From the NCBI RefSeq assembly GCF_010731675.1, contig NZ_AP022584.1, positions 2,852,001 through 2,916,000 of the forward strand: a DNA stretch of 64,000 nt, written 5' to 3'. Origin of the DNA: Mycobacterium marseillense (GTDB lineage Bacteria; Actinomycetota; Actinomycetes; Mycobacteriales; Mycobacteriaceae). Under the pieces are notes generated by a model. That model saw only the letters and a program-made list of their open reading frames with translations, ran no database searches and was not told the DNA's origin. Each line of letters starts with the position of its first letter. Position 1 is the stretch's first letter. A program made the translations under genes and the position numbers. Shown one piece after another: positions 55,588 to 64,000 of the stretch.

Positions 55588-56048
55588 GAAAGCGCCTCCC
55601 GCCGCATGGTGTACGCGTCGGCGCCGCTGACGCGGTAGTAGCGCCGGCGCAGGCCGATCTGCTCGAACCCGACGCTGGTATACAGCCCGATGGCCGCCTC
55701 GTTGTCGGTGCGCACTTCCAGGTATACGACACCGCCGTCGGCGAATGTCAGCAGTTCGTCGAGCAACCGGCGACCGATGCCCTGCCCCTGATAGGCGGGG
55801 TCCACGCCGATGGTGTGGACCTCGTGCTCGTAGGGCGGTGTGCGGCCCAATCGCGAGATACCGGCGTAGCCGACGAGCGTTTCGCCGACGCGCGCACCCA
55901 CGTAATGGTTGTGGGGACTGGCCAATTCGCGATTGAACGCCGCCGCCGGCCACGGGTCGTCACCGCCGAAGAGCTGCGCCTCCAGCGCGGCGCAGCGCTG
56001 CGCGTCGGCCGACGTCAACGCGCCGAGGGTCACGGGCTCGGCGATCAT
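55584..56048 (-). CDS. rimI: RimI, GNAT-family protein N-acetyltransferase
   Basis: 154 residues. Acetyl-CoA-binding loop [15 protein letters not shown], and [29 protein letters not shown] of the RimI type. It acetylates the N-terminus of ribosomal protein S18 in other bacteria. Coupled by 4-bp overlaps to tsaB before and tsaD after. Confidence 0.93.
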   Translation of the reverse strand: MIAEPVTLGALTSADAQRCAALEAQLFGGDDPWPAAAFNRELASPHNHYVGARVGETLVGYAGISRLGRTPPYEHEVHTIGVDPAYQGQGIGRRLLDELLTFADGGVVYLEVRTDNEAAIGLYTSVGFEQIGLRRRYYRVSGADAYTMRREALS

Positions 56049-56671
56049 TGCCGCGCCGCCAGGGGTTTGGCGTCGGGCCGACGCAGGTACAGCGCCACCA
56101 GCGGTGCCGGATCAGCGGACCAATCCCTTACCGCGGCAACGAGTCCGGCCGGCGTGGGGTGCACGGGCTCGCACACCGGCAGGCCGAACATCGCGGCGTG
56201 TTCGGGTGAGCCGGCCACCGCCCGCACGCCGCCGGGGTCGACGGCGGCGGGGGCATCAACTCCCGGTCCGCCGGTCCGAATGCCGTCGCGGTAGCGGGCC
56301 CAGTAGACCTCGCGGCGGCGGGCGTCGGTGACCACGAGCGCGTCCCCGGTGGTTTGCACGCCGATGGCGTCCAGGCTGCACACGCCGTACACCGGGATGC
56401 CCAGCGCGTGCCCGTAGGCGGCGGCGGTGGCCATCCCGGCGCGCAGCCCGGTGAACGGCCCTGGGCCGCAGCCCACCACGACGGCGTCGAGGTCGGCCAT
56501 CGTCAGGCCCGCATCCGCCAGGGCGGCAACCACATTCGGGGTGAGGCGTTCGGCGTGGGCGCGGGCGTCGACGGTGACCCGCTGCGCCAGCACGCACAGG
56601 TCCTCGCGCCGCACGACGCCGGCCGTCACCGCCGGGGTGGAGGTGTCGAGGGTCAGCACGAGGGTGCTCAT
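56045..56671 (-). CDS. tsaB: TsaB, tRNA threonylcarbamoyladenosine complex dimerisation protein
   Basis: 208 residues, ASKHA fold (VLTLDTSTPAVTAGVV; GCGPGPFTGLRAGMATA; VVTDARRREVYWARY). Partner that stabilises TsaD and recruits TsaE. The ATG at 56671 overlaps the tsaE stop, and the reading frame extending 24 bases upstream has no site. Confidence 0.94.
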   Translation of the reverse strand: MSTLVLTLDTSTPAVTAGVVRREDLCVLAQRVTVDARAHAERLTPNVVAALADAGLTMADLDAVVVGCGPGPFTGLRAGMATAAAYGHALGIPVYGVCSLDAIGVQTTGDALVVTDARRREVYWARYRDGIRTGGPGVDAPAAVDPGGVRAVAGSPEHAAMFGLPVCEPVHPTPAGLVAAVRDWSADPAPLVALYLRRPDAKPLAARQ

Positions 56672-57162
56672 GAAGCGGCCCCGCTGTCGGCCCACCGCCA
56701 GGTCGCGATCCGCACGTCGGACCCGCTGAGGCGCTCCAGCTTGATGTCGAGATGCCGTTCCGCGAGGCGCTCGACCAGGCCCTCACCCCATTCCACCACG
56801 ACGACGGCGTCGTCGAGATCGCTGTCCAAGTCCAGCGAATCGAGTTCACCGAGCAGGCCGGCGCCCTGATTGTCGGTGTGATCGAGCAACCGGTACATGT
56901 CGACGTGAATCATCGTCGGGGCGCCTTCCCGGCGCGGCGCATGCACCCGCGCCAACACGTAGGACGGCGAGGTGACCGGGCCGTCGACGTCCATGGCCGC
57001 GGCGATTCCCTTGGCCAGCACGGTCTTTCCCGCACCCAGCGGACCCGAGAGCACCACCACGTCCCCCGCCCGCAGCTGCTCACCGAGCCGGGTTCCCAAC
57101 GCGATCGTGTCCTCGACCCGCTCACACGTCGCGGTGCCCGCACCACCCTCAACGTGACCCAC
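56668..57162 (-). CDS. tsaE: TsaE, tRNA threonylcarbamoyladenosine ATPase
   Basis: 164 residues. P-loop GPLGAGKTVLAKGIA, then VTSPSYVLARVH and VVVVEWGEGL, the usual TsaE core. ATPase that resets the TsaB-TsaD complex. Overlaps the upstream alpha/beta hydrolase by 14 bp and tsaB by 4 bp. Confidence 0.94.
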   Translation of the reverse strand: MGHVEGGAGTATCERVEDTIALGTRLGEQLRAGDVVVLSGPLGAGKTVLAKGIAAAMDVDGPVTSPSYVLARVHAPRREGAPTMIHVDMYRLLDHTDNQGAGLLGELDSLDLDSDLDDAVVVVEWGEGLVERLAERHLDIKLERLSGSDVRIATWRWADSGAAS

Positions 57163-58267
57163 GGCGCCTCAGCCTTTCTCGAATCCGCCGCAGCCTCAGC
57201 GCCGCCTTGGTCGGAGTGGCGCGCCTGACCAGCCGCACCAGCCCACCGTTGATGGCTTCCGGTTTGTCCAGCAGCGCCAGGTGACTCGCCCCGACGACGA
57301 TCACCAACTCGGACTGCGGGAGGCTGGCGGCCATCTTTCGCGCATATTCGTCCGGGGTGAGCAGGTCGTGGTCCCCGCAGGCGATCAGGGTGGGAATCCG
57401 CAGCAGTGTCCACAGGCCGGCGGTTTCGTCGTGCTTTTCCAACGCGTCCAGAAATCCCACCATGGTGGGGATGGGCGTGCTGTTCATCATCCGCTGGGAG
57501 AACGCGTCCAGGCTCCGACTGACCTGCAGATCGCTGTAGGAGGCGGCGCGCAGCACCGGGCCGATCAGCGAGCGCGATACGTTGCGGCCGCGATGCATCA
57601 GGTTCGGCGCGGACCGTGCGGCGACCCGAACCGCTTCCAGCGCAGGGTTTTTCAGGATCTCGCCCAGCGGTGATCTCGCGACCCCCTCGGCCGCCGAGGA
57701 AATCAGCGCGGCGCCCACGATTCGGCGCCCGTACTCTTCGGGGAACTGGCGGGCGTGCGACAGCACCGTCATGCCGCCCATCGAATGACCCACCAGCACG
57801 ATCATTCCGCGCGGCACCACCACGTTGAGCACGGTTTGCAGGTCCCTGCCCAGCTGGGTCAGCGTGTAGGTCTCGGGCGCGGCCTCGCCGGATCGGCCGT
57901 GGCCGCGCTGGTCGTAGAAGACCATGCGCACGTCGGGACCCAACTGGTCGGGCAGCCGGGTCCGCTGGAAGTGAAAAGCCCCCATCTGCAGGCAGAATCC
58001 GTGCACGAACACCAGGGTCAACGGCGCGTCGGCGGGACCCGCGTCGCGGACCGCGAGCGGCACCCCGTCGGGCGTGGTCACCACCAGGCCGCGGTCGTCC
58101 TCGAGCCGGTTGAAATCCTCATGGGCGTACGGGTCTTCGGCCGTGGCGCGCTGGGTGATCGACCGGCGGGCCGAGGCTCCGATGATGGTGGCGATGGCCG
58201 TCAGCCCCGCACCCCCCGCAAGCCAGGCCCTGCCCTTGTGGCGCCGGCGGGTTCCCTCACGGCTCAA
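57149..58267 (-). CDS. Alpha/beta hydrolase with an N-terminal membrane segment
   Basis: 372 residues. A helix at about 14-33 ([19 protein letters not shown]) anchors or exports it. The catalytic Ser is in GHSMGG, the Asp in CGDHDLLTP and the His in ASHLALLD; the oxyanion loop is VHGFCLQ. The ending is very basic ([16 protein letters not shown]). An esterase or lipase activity on an envelope or host lipid is likely; the substrate is unknown. Placed between alr and tsaE, overlapping both. Confidence 0.8.
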   Translation of the reverse strand: MSREGTRRRHKGRAWLAGGAGLTAIATIIGASARRSITQRATAEDPYAHEDFNRLEDDRGLVVTTPDGVPLAVRDAGPADAPLTLVFVHGFCLQMGAFHFQRTRLPDQLGPDVRMVFYDQRGHGRSGEAAPETYTLTQLGRDLQTVLNVVVPRGMIVLVGHSMGGMTVLSHARQFPEEYGRRIVGAALISSAAEGVARSPLGEILKNPALEAVRVAARSAPNLMHRGRNVSRSLIGPVLRAASYSDLQVSRSLDAFSQRMMNSTPIPTMVGFLDALEKHDETAGLWTLLRIPTLIACGDHDLLTPDEYARKMAASLPQSELVIVVGASHLALLDKPEAINGGLVRLVRRATPTKAALRLRRIRERLRRRGSR

Positions 58268-59432
58268 CGGTTCGCGCCTCGCGGTAGGTCCTGGTGATGC
58301 GCCCGCGGGGGCTGGTCACCACTTCGTAGTGGATGGTGCCGAGCAGATCGGCCCAATCCTGGGCGGTAGGCTCGCCGTTTGCGCCGGGCCCGAACAGGAT
58401 CGCCTCGTCGCCCTCGTCGACATCAGTGGGGCCGGGGCCGAGGTCGACCACGAACTGGTCCATGCAGATCCGGCCGACGCCCGGTCGGCGCCTGCCGTTG
58501 ATCAACACCTCGAGGCGGTTACCCAGGGAACGGAAGACGCCGTCGGCGTAGCCGACGGGCAGCAACGCGAGCGTCGTGTCGCGCTGCGCGGTCCAGGTGT
58601 GCCCGTAGGACACGCTGTCGCCCGCGCGAATCGACTTCACCAGTGCCACCGGGCATTTCACCGTCATGGCCGGGATCAGTCCCATGTCGCCGAGCTCGGG
58701 CACCGGGCTCAGTCCGTAGACCGCGATGCCCGGACGCACCATGTCGAAGGCCAGGTCGGGACGTGACATGGTGGCCGACGAGTTCGACAGGTGCGCCGCC
58801 TCGTAGGACACCCCCTGATCGCGCGCGACGGCCAGCATGTCGGTAAACCGTTGGGCCTGAAGGTCGTTGACCGGGTTGGCGGGTTGATCGGCGTACACCA
58901 TGTGGGACATCAGGCCGCGCAGCACGATGGCGTTCTCGGCGACGGCGCGGCGCAGGGCCGTCAGCATCGACGGGTAGTCCGCCGGCGCTACGCCATTGCG
59001 ATTCAGCCCGGTGTCGACCTTGACGGTGACGGTCGCGGTCCGGCCCGTGCGGCGCACCGCGTCCAGCAGCTCGTCGAGCTGACGCTCCGACGACACGGCG
59101 ATCTGGATGTCGGCCAGCAGCGCGGGCGCGAAGTCGATGCCGGGCGGGTGCAGCCATGCCAGCACCGGCGCGCTGAGCCCGTCGGCGCGCAGCGCCAGCG
59201 CCTCGTCGACGGTGGCGACCCCCAGCTCGGCCGCGCCCGCGGCCAGCGCGGCGCGTGCCGTCTGGGCGGCTCCGTGGCCGTAGCCGTCGGCCTTGACGAC
59301 TGCCATCACCCGCGCGCCGCCGGCCTGCTCGCACAGCAGCCGCACGTTGTGCGCGATGGCGCCCAGGTCGACCAGGGCCTCGGCGAGGAGGCCCGGGGTC
59401 AGGGATATCGGCGCAGCGGCCCGCCCGTTCAT
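58257..59432 (-). CDS. alr: Alanine racemase
   Basis: 391 residues. PLP-binding Lys47 in [10 protein letters not shown], catalytic Tyr in VSYGHTW, and NSSATM. It makes D-Ala for peptidoglycan and is the target of D-cycloserine. The ATG at 59432 was chosen since [17 protein letters not shown] follows as in M. tuberculosis; the ATG at 59441 and the GTG further on are also possible. It overlaps the alpha/beta hydrolase start by 11 bp, and is 102 bp after gadB in the same direction. Confidence 0.94.
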   Translation of the reverse strand: MNGRAAAPISLTPGLLAEALVDLGAIAHNVRLLCEQAGGARVMAVVKADGYGHGAAQTARAALAAGAAELGVATVDEALALRADGLSAPVLAWLHPPGIDFAPALLADIQIAVSSERQLDELLDAVRRTGRTATVTVKVDTGLNRNGVAPADYPSMLTALRRAVAENAIVLRGLMSHMVYADQPANPVNDLQAQRFTDMLAVARDQGVSYEAAHLSNSSATMSRPDLAFDMVRPGIAVYGLSPVPELGDMGLIPAMTVKCPVALVKSIRAGDSVSYGHTWTAQRDTTLALLPVGYADGVFRSLGNRLEVLINGRRRPGVGRICMDQFVVDLGPGPTDVDEGDEAILFGPGANGEPTAQDWADLLGTIHYEVVTSPRGRITRTYREARTVEP

Positions 59433-59533
59433 GGCCGCCATTGTCCCAGAAGCCGAAAATGCACCGCGAGACTGCAACTACCGACGTCGTTACTCGCGAT
59501 TTGCGTCGCTAGTTGCCGTCGCGCGGCGCGGGC

Positions 59534-60916
59534 TTAGTGCGCGAAGTGCTGATCCGCGTAGTGGCCGCCGGGCCGGAGCTTGTCAAGCGCGCTCAGCGCC
59601 GAGACGGCATCATCGTGCAGGGCCCGGGCCAGGTCGGCGGACAGGCCCTCGCGCACCACGATGCGCAGCACCGAGACGTTGGTGGCGTTGTCCGGCATGG
59701 TGTAGGCGGGCACCTGCCAGCCGTAGGTCCGCAGCTCGTGGGAGACGTCGAATTCGGTGTAGCCGCGATCCTTGGACAGCCGGAAGGCGACCACGGGGAT
59801 CGCCGAGCCGTCGGAGACCAGCTCGCAGTGCTCGCTGACCCGCAGCTGCTCCCCCAGCCAGCGCGCCGTCCCGGACAGCGTCTGCATGACCTTGGTGTAG
59901 CCCTCCCGGCCGAGCCGCAGGAAGTTGTAGTACTGGCCGACCACCTGGTTGCCGGGGCGGGAGAAGTTCAGCGTGAAGGTCGGCATGTCGCCGCCGAGGT
60001 AGTTGACCCGAAACACCAGGTCGTCGGGCAGGTACTCCTTGCTGCGCCATACGACGAACCCGACGCCGGGGTAGGTCAGCCCGTACTTGTGGCCGCTGAC
60101 GTTGATCGAGACCACCCGGGGCAGCCGGAAGTCCCACTTGAGTTCCGGGTGCAGGAAGGGCACCACGAACCCGCCGCTGGCGGCGTCGACGTGCACCGGG
60201 ACGTCCACACCACCGCCGGCGGCCAGCTTGTCCAGCGCGCCGCAGATGTCGGCGACCGGCTCCAGCTCGCCGGTGTAGGTGGTGCCGAGGATCGCCACCA
60301 CGCCGATGGTGTTCTCGTCGACGGCGTCGACGACCTGTTCGGGGGTGATGACGTAGCGCCCCTCCTCCATCGGCAGGTAGCGCGGCTCGACGTCGAAGTA
60401 GCGGCAGAACTTCTCCCAGACCACCTGGACGTTGGACCCCATCACCAGGTTCGGGGTGCGGCCCTTCCAGTCTTTGCCGACCTTTGCGCGCCACCGCCAC
60501 TTCATTGCCAGCCCACCCAGCATCACCGCCTCGCTGGAGCCGATCGTGGAGACCCCGCACGCGCTGTAGGGGTCGGCGTCGTTCAGGCCGTCGGCGTGGA
60601 ACAGGTCGGCGACCATGCATACACAGCGCTGCTCGATGGCCGCGGTCGCCGGGTATTCGTCCTTGTCGATCATGTTCTTGTCGAACGTCTCGGCCATCAG
60701 CTTGCCGGCCTCGGGGTCCATCCAGGTGGTGACGAAGGTGGCCAGGTTCAGCCGTGAGCTGCCGTCGAGCATCAGCTCGTCGTGGATGAAGCGGTAGGCG
60801 GCGTCGGGATCCATCGACTCGTCGGGCATCCGCAGGGCGGGGACCGGCGCCGTGAACAACCGGCCGGTGTAGGCGGGGGCGATGGAGTGCGCGGGCAGCG
60901 AAGGGTGTTGTGGCAC
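59534..60916 (-). CDS. gadB: Glutamate decarboxylase
   Basis: 460 residues, the length of M. tuberculosis GadB. PLP Lys in NVSGHKYGL; PVHVDAASGGFVVPF; GSSEAVMLGG. It converts glutamate to GABA, consuming a proton, and supports acid tolerance and the GABA shunt. It lies 21 bp beyond the nnr gene in the same direction. Confidence 0.95.
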   Translation of the reverse strand: MPQHPSLPAHSIAPAYTGRLFTAPVPALRMPDESMDPDAAYRFIHDELMLDGSSRLNLATFVTTWMDPEAGKLMAETFDKNMIDKDEYPATAAIEQRCVCMVADLFHADGLNDADPYSACGVSTIGSSEAVMLGGLAMKWRWRAKVGKDWKGRTPNLVMGSNVQVVWEKFCRYFDVEPRYLPMEEGRYVITPEQVVDAVDENTIGVVAILGTTYTGELEPVADICGALDKLAAGGGVDVPVHVDAASGGFVVPFLHPELKWDFRLPRVVSINVSGHKYGLTYPGVGFVVWRSKEYLPDDLVFRVNYLGGDMPTFTLNFSRPGNQVVGQYYNFLRLGREGYTKVMQTLSGTARWLGEQLRVSEHCELVSDGSAIPVVAFRLSKDRGYTEFDVSHELRTYGWQVPAYTMPDNATNVSVLRIVVREGLSADLARALHDDAVSALSALDKLRPGGHYADQHFAH

Positions 60917-60937
60917 TGGGGAATCCTCTCGATGGGT

Positions 60938-62359
60938 CTACAGGGCGGCCAGGGCGGCTCGGATGTGGGGCACCATGCGCGAGGCCGAGGTGGGCGCGTC
61001 GCCGGGGCCCGGGTCGGCGGCCGATCCCGCCGCCGCGCGCGCGTGGACGAAGGCCGCCGCCGCGGCCGCCTCGCCGGGCGCCAGGCCCGCCGCCAGCAGC
61101 GCGCCGATCATGCCGGACAGCACGTCGCCGGAGCCGGCGGTGGCCGCCCAGGACTGCCCGGCCGGACTGAGGTAGACGGGGCCGCCCGGATCGGCGACGA
61201 TCGTGACGTTTCCCTTGAGCAACACCGTGGCGCCGAACGCGTCGGCCAGTTTGCGGCACGCCCCCACCCGGTCATCACCGGGGGGGTTACCCGCTAGGCG
61301 CGCGAATTCACCCGCGTGCGGAGTCAGCACCGTCGGCGCGCTACGGCCGGCCACCAAGTCGGGATGGGCCGCCAGGATGGTCAGCCCGTCGGCGTCGACG
61401 ATCACCGGCAGGTCGGTGTCGAGCGCGAACCACAGCGCCGCCGCCCCGGCGTCGTCGGTGCCCAATCCGGGCCCGACGACCCAGGACTGCACCCGCCCGG
61501 CCGACGCGGGGGACGGCGAGGCGATCACCTCGGGCCAATGCGCGAGCACCTCGCGGTGCGCGCTGCCGGCGTAGCGGACCATCCCGGAGGTGGCCGCGAC
61601 CGCGGCGCCCGTGCACAGCACGGCGGCCCCCGGATACGTCGACGAGCCGGCCATCACGCCCGTGACGCCCTGGGTGTACTTGTCGTCGTGGGGTCCCGGC
61701 ACCGGCCAGCGCGGCGCCACGTCGGCGGCCTCGAAGCCCAGCACGTCCGTGTTTGGCAGGTCCAGCCCGATCTCGATCAACCGCACCCGGCCGCAGTCGC
61801 CGAGCGCGTGCACGGGTTTGAGCCCGCCGAAGGTGACGGTCGCCGCGGCGCGCACCGCGGGGCCGCTGGTGGCCCCGGTCGCCGCGTCGATGCCGCTGGG
61901 GATGTCGACGGCGACCACCGGAATCCTCGCCTCGTCGACCGCGGCGAACACCTCGGCCGCGGCGGGCCGCAATGCCCCCGAGCCGGAGATCCCCACCACC
62001 CCGTCGATGACGAGATCGGTTGCGGGCGAGACACTTTCGACGATCCTGCCGCCCGCGCTGCGAAACGCCGCCAGCCCCTTGCGGTGGGTGCGCTCGGGGT
62101 TGAGCAGGATCGCGTCGGCGGCCGCGCCGCGTCGGCGCACGAAGGTCGCCGCCCAGAGCGCGTCACCGCCGTTGTCTCCGGAGCCGACGACCGCGCACAC
62201 CCGTCGCCCGCTCACCCCGCCGGTGCGGGCCGCTAATTCGCCGATGATCTCGGTGGCCAGCCCGTAGGCCGCGCGGCGCATCAGGGCGCCGTCAGGCAGG
62301 CTGGCCAGCAGCGGCGCCTCGGCCTGGCGGATCGCATCTACGGAGTAGTAATGCCGCAT
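60938..62359 (-). CDS. nnr: Bifunctional NAD(P)H-hydrate epimerase/dehydratase
   Basis: 473 residues; repairs damaged NAD(P)HX. YjeF N-terminal epimerase (about 1-210: VVGSGDNGGDALWAATFVRRRG, IDGVVGISGSG) and C-terminal ADP-dependent dehydratase (about 220-470: VLTPHAGEFARLAG, AATAGSGDVLSGMIGALLAAG). Corresponds to Rv3433c. Upstream of gadB and probably in the same transcript. Confidence 0.93.
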   Translation of the reverse strand: MRHYYSVDAIRQAEAPLLASLPDGALMRRAAYGLATEIIGELAARTGGVSGRRVCAVVGSGDNGGDALWAATFVRRRGAAADAILLNPERTHRKGLAAFRSAGGRIVESVSPATDLVIDGVVGISGSGALRPAAAEVFAAVDEARIPVVAVDIPSGIDAATGATSGPAVRAAATVTFGGLKPVHALGDCGRVRLIEIGLDLPNTDVLGFEAADVAPRWPVPGPHDDKYTQGVTGVMAGSSTYPGAAVLCTGAAVAATSGMVRYAGSAHREVLAHWPEVIASPSPASAGRVQSWVVGPGLGTDDAGAAALWFALDTDLPVIVDADGLTILAAHPDLVAGRSAPTVLTPHAGEFARLAGNPPGDDRVGACRKLADAFGATVLLKGNVTIVADPGGPVYLSPAGQSWAATAGSGDVLSGMIGALLAAGLAPGEAAAAAAFVHARAAAGSAADPGPGDAPTSASRMVPHIRAALAAL

Positions 62360-62425
62360 CAGAGCCAGACTACGTGTCGCCGTCGCGGGGGCTTGGCGCC
62401 CACCATCTTTCGCCGCGGCCCGGCA

Positions 62426-63145
62426 TCAGCCCGGGTCCGCCGGGGGGACGCTGCGGCGCGCCATGGCCTTCAGGTGCGCCGGACTCAATTGCCGGCTGCG
62501 CCGGGTGCGCGTGCGGGTCAGCGGGTAGAAGCACAGGCCGATGAGGATCGAGGCGAAATGCCCGATCGCGGTGAAGTCCAGGTCGACGCGGTCCATCGTG
62601 ATCAACGGGAAACCGAAGATGACGAACAGCACCCCGAGATAGCCCCAGCGCCAGGGCCGGGCGATGTGGTAGGCCAGGACGGCCATCACGCCGACGAGGA
62701 AATAGCTGACCCCGATGTCGCGGGCGTGCACGAGGCGTTGCGACGCATCGCGTTCCTCGATCGCGAAGTACAGGATGCCCTCGCTGATGTAGGTGGCAAG
62801 GATGTGCGAGCTCAATCCCACAGTGAGCCACCGCAGCTGGCCGAGCCAATGTTCGGCCGGCGCGAGGAACAGGGTGAACAGCAGCAGGTAGGGCTCGAAG
62901 TTTTTGCCGTCGATCCACAGCAGGCTGGAAAACAGTACGTCGAGCGGGTTTTTGCCCAACTCGTGAATGTTGGTGGAGCGGTGCAGCAAAACCGAGTGCA
63001 ACTGCCGGCCGGTGAGATGGTTCTGGATGATCGTCGTGGCCATCAGCACCAACAGCCAGCCGTAGGTCAGCGGCGCGGTGCTGACGAAATGCCACACCGT
63101 CAGCGTCATGCTGCGCACCCGCGCCCGCACCGATGCATGCGCCAC
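62426..63145 (-). CDS. Rhomboid-like membrane protein (Rv3434c-like)
   Basis: 239 residues with six or so hydrophobic helices. The overall pattern resembles a rhomboid (GHFASILIGL with the conserved His), but the catalytic GxSG loop is not evident, so it is probably an inactive homologue. GTG 63145 with GAAGG 8 nt upstream was chosen; it gives the ~237 residues of Rv3434c. Function unknown. Confidence 0.75.
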   Translation of the reverse strand: MAHASVRARVRSMTLTVWHFVSTAPLTYGWLLVLMATTIIQNHLTGRQLHSVLLHRSTNIHELGKNPLDVLFSSLLWIDGKNFEPYLLLFTLFLAPAEHWLGQLRWLTVGLSSHILATYISEGILYFAIEERDASQRLVHARDIGVSYFLVGVMAVLAYHIARPWRWGYLGVLFVIFGFPLITMDRVDLDFTAIGHFASILIGLCFYPLTRTRTRRSRQLSPAHLKAMARRSVPPADPG

Positions 63146-63210
63146 GACATCAACCTTCGCACGTGGGGCGCTGCGCGCGTACGACTTCGGCGGCAAACAC
63201 GCCGCCGCCC

Positions 63211-64000
63211 TTAGCTACGCGAGGGTGCGGGCTCCGCGGCCGGCGCCGCGGCGGCGAGCGCCGGTGGATTCAGATGTCGCCACCAGCAGCCGATGTAGAG
63301 CACCATCGAGACCGCCAGCGCGAGGAGGACCCAGATCACGACGGTGATGTCGACCCAGCTGCCGAAGGGCGGTGAGCCGGGTAGCGCGTTTCGCAGCGGC
63401 ACCACCGCGAACAGCATTGCCGCGTACCACGTCGTCATCGGCGGCTGGAACGGTCGCCGGTCCCGCGCGGTCTGAATCGCAACGAACAGAGCCAGACTGG
63501 CGATCGTGATGAGCACGCCGAGGATGACGATGGCGAACGCCGCGGTGCTCAGCGATCGCCGCAGATACAGCCGATACGGTCCGTCCGCCTGAGGCCTGGT
63601 CGCGGTGAGCTGCCACCCCGAGAGGTGGTCGACGAAGGTGACGGGCACGTGGGCCGGGGCGCGATCGGTCTCGGAGCCATAGAAGATCTCGACTTCCAGT
63701 GGGCCCGAGCGATAGCGGTCAAACGGCCAACGTTCGATCTGCCCGCCGATGGTCAGCGGGACCGCCATCAGCCCGGGGAGCATGCCCTTGGTCCAGGTGT
63801 GCCGCGACGGCATCGCCGAGGATCTGACTCGAAGGCTCAGATCCTCCTTGAGATGGTGGGTTTTCGGATCCAGCAACGCCGATCCCGGATTGAAGGCGAG
63901 GTTGACGGCAAGCACGCTGTTGTTCGACTGGATCTCTTCGACGTTGAACGTCGCCGAAGGCTCGTCGCCGCTCGCGACCGGGGTGACGTCCTCCAGCCGC
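63211..64000 (-). CDS. DUF4436 membrane protein (5' end outside window)
   Basis: 263 codons are visible, with the open frame running off at base 64000; the M. tuberculosis homologue Rv3435c is about 284 residues. An external domain (LAFNPGSALLDPKTHHL, ERWPFDRYRSGPLEVEIFYG) is followed by three membrane helices (AFAIVILGVLITIASLALFV; MTTWYAAMLFAVVPLRNA; ITVVIWVLLALAVSMVLYIG). Function unknown. It precedes the rhomboid-like gene by 65 bp. Confidence 0.8.
   Translation of the reverse strand, partial: RLEDVTPVASGDEPSATFNVEEIQSNNSVLAVNLAFNPGSALLDPKTHHLKEDLSLRVRSSAMPSRHTWTKGMLPGLMAVPLTIGGQIERWPFDRYRSGPLEVEIFYGSETDRAPAHVPVTFVDHLSGWQLTATRPQADGPYRLYLRRSLSTAAFAIVILGVLITIASLALFVAIQTARDRRPFQPPMTTWYAAMLFAVVPLRNALPGSPPFGSWVDITVVIWVLLALAVSMVLYIGCWWRHLNPPALAAAAPAAEPAPSRS

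Noticed and set aside
55588..55953. N-terminal extension of tsaD through rimI
   Set aside because: The extension is a shadow of rim[14 protein letters not shown] is the family start.

Overview
The window is GC-rich and densely coded, with almost no spare sequence. It comes from a slow-growing Mycobacterium, most likely a member of or close to the M. avium complex. Mycolic-acid genes (cmaA1, a kasB-type KAS), the imuA'/imuB/dnaE2 mutasome, whiB3, sigD/rsdA, groES/groEL1, guaB2/guaB3 and a PPE protein are all present. From memory, the backbone follows the M. tuberculosis H37Rv order from about Rv3370c to Rv3435c, broken by several insertions and losses. No rRNA, tRNA, IS element or CRISPR array was seen.

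Layout. 1-9.98 kb: dnaE2 (3' end cut off), otsB2, a MaoC-type dehydratase (htdY-like), lipoprotein lpqD, the fused fatty acyl-CoA reductase acrA1, cmaA1 and a nucleoside hydrolase. 9.98-18.26 kb: a small unknown gene, an isolated kasB paralogue, and a three-gene pyruvate/lactate oxidation set (ThDP enzyme, FAD/Fe-S dehydrogenase, lactate 2-monooxygenase). 18.25-20.56 kb: imuA'-imuB with a LexA box identical to the one at dnaE2. 20.6-24.1 kb: an SDR gene remnant and a DUF1214-sulfotransferase-TetR operon with a perfect palindromic operator. 24.16-25.77 kb: guaA. 26.0-30.9 kb: a metal module (cmtR, pacL2-like, ctpG) followed by a PPE-PPW protein with an all His/Asp/Glu segment and a Zur-like box upstream. 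31.1-35.7 kb: a phosphoglucomutase-like HAD enzyme and a GH65 phosphorylase, then a TetR/TauD-type sulfatase pair sharing two identical operators. 35.7-43.0 kb: choD, an inserted molybdopterin oxidoreductase with divergent TetR, then guaB3 and guaB2. 43.2-46.4 kb: a DUF5319 gene, rsdA, sigD, an unknown gene and whiB3. 46.4-52.2 kb: an accessory redox island (GreA-like factor, Rieske/DUF2231 protein, hemerythrin, SodC-like lipoprotein, MarR, nitroreductase, hydroxylaminobenzene-mutase-like protein, DUF1345 protein). 52.3-64 kb: groEL1, groES with CIRCE, the tsaD-rimI-tsaB-tsaE chain, an alpha/beta hydrolase, alr, gadB, nnrD/E, and two membrane proteins, the last cut by the window edge.

How the genes work together. 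dnaE2, imuA' and imuB form the SOS mutagenesis machinery and carry the same 16-bp operator. acrA1, cmaA1 and the KAS belong to the mycolate/wax-lipid branch. guaA, guaB2 and guaB3 are purine genes. The GH65 phosphorylase and the phosphoglucomutase-like enzyme are translationally coupled and would pass beta-glucose-1-phosphate to glucose-6-phosphate. The main candidates for new biology are the metal-responsive PPE locus, the nitroreductase/mutase pair, the pyruvate/lactate module beside a stray kasB, and a SodC-like protein that has lost metal ligands. Homologies, family names and H37Rv locus comparisons are from memory of the families; no search was run.
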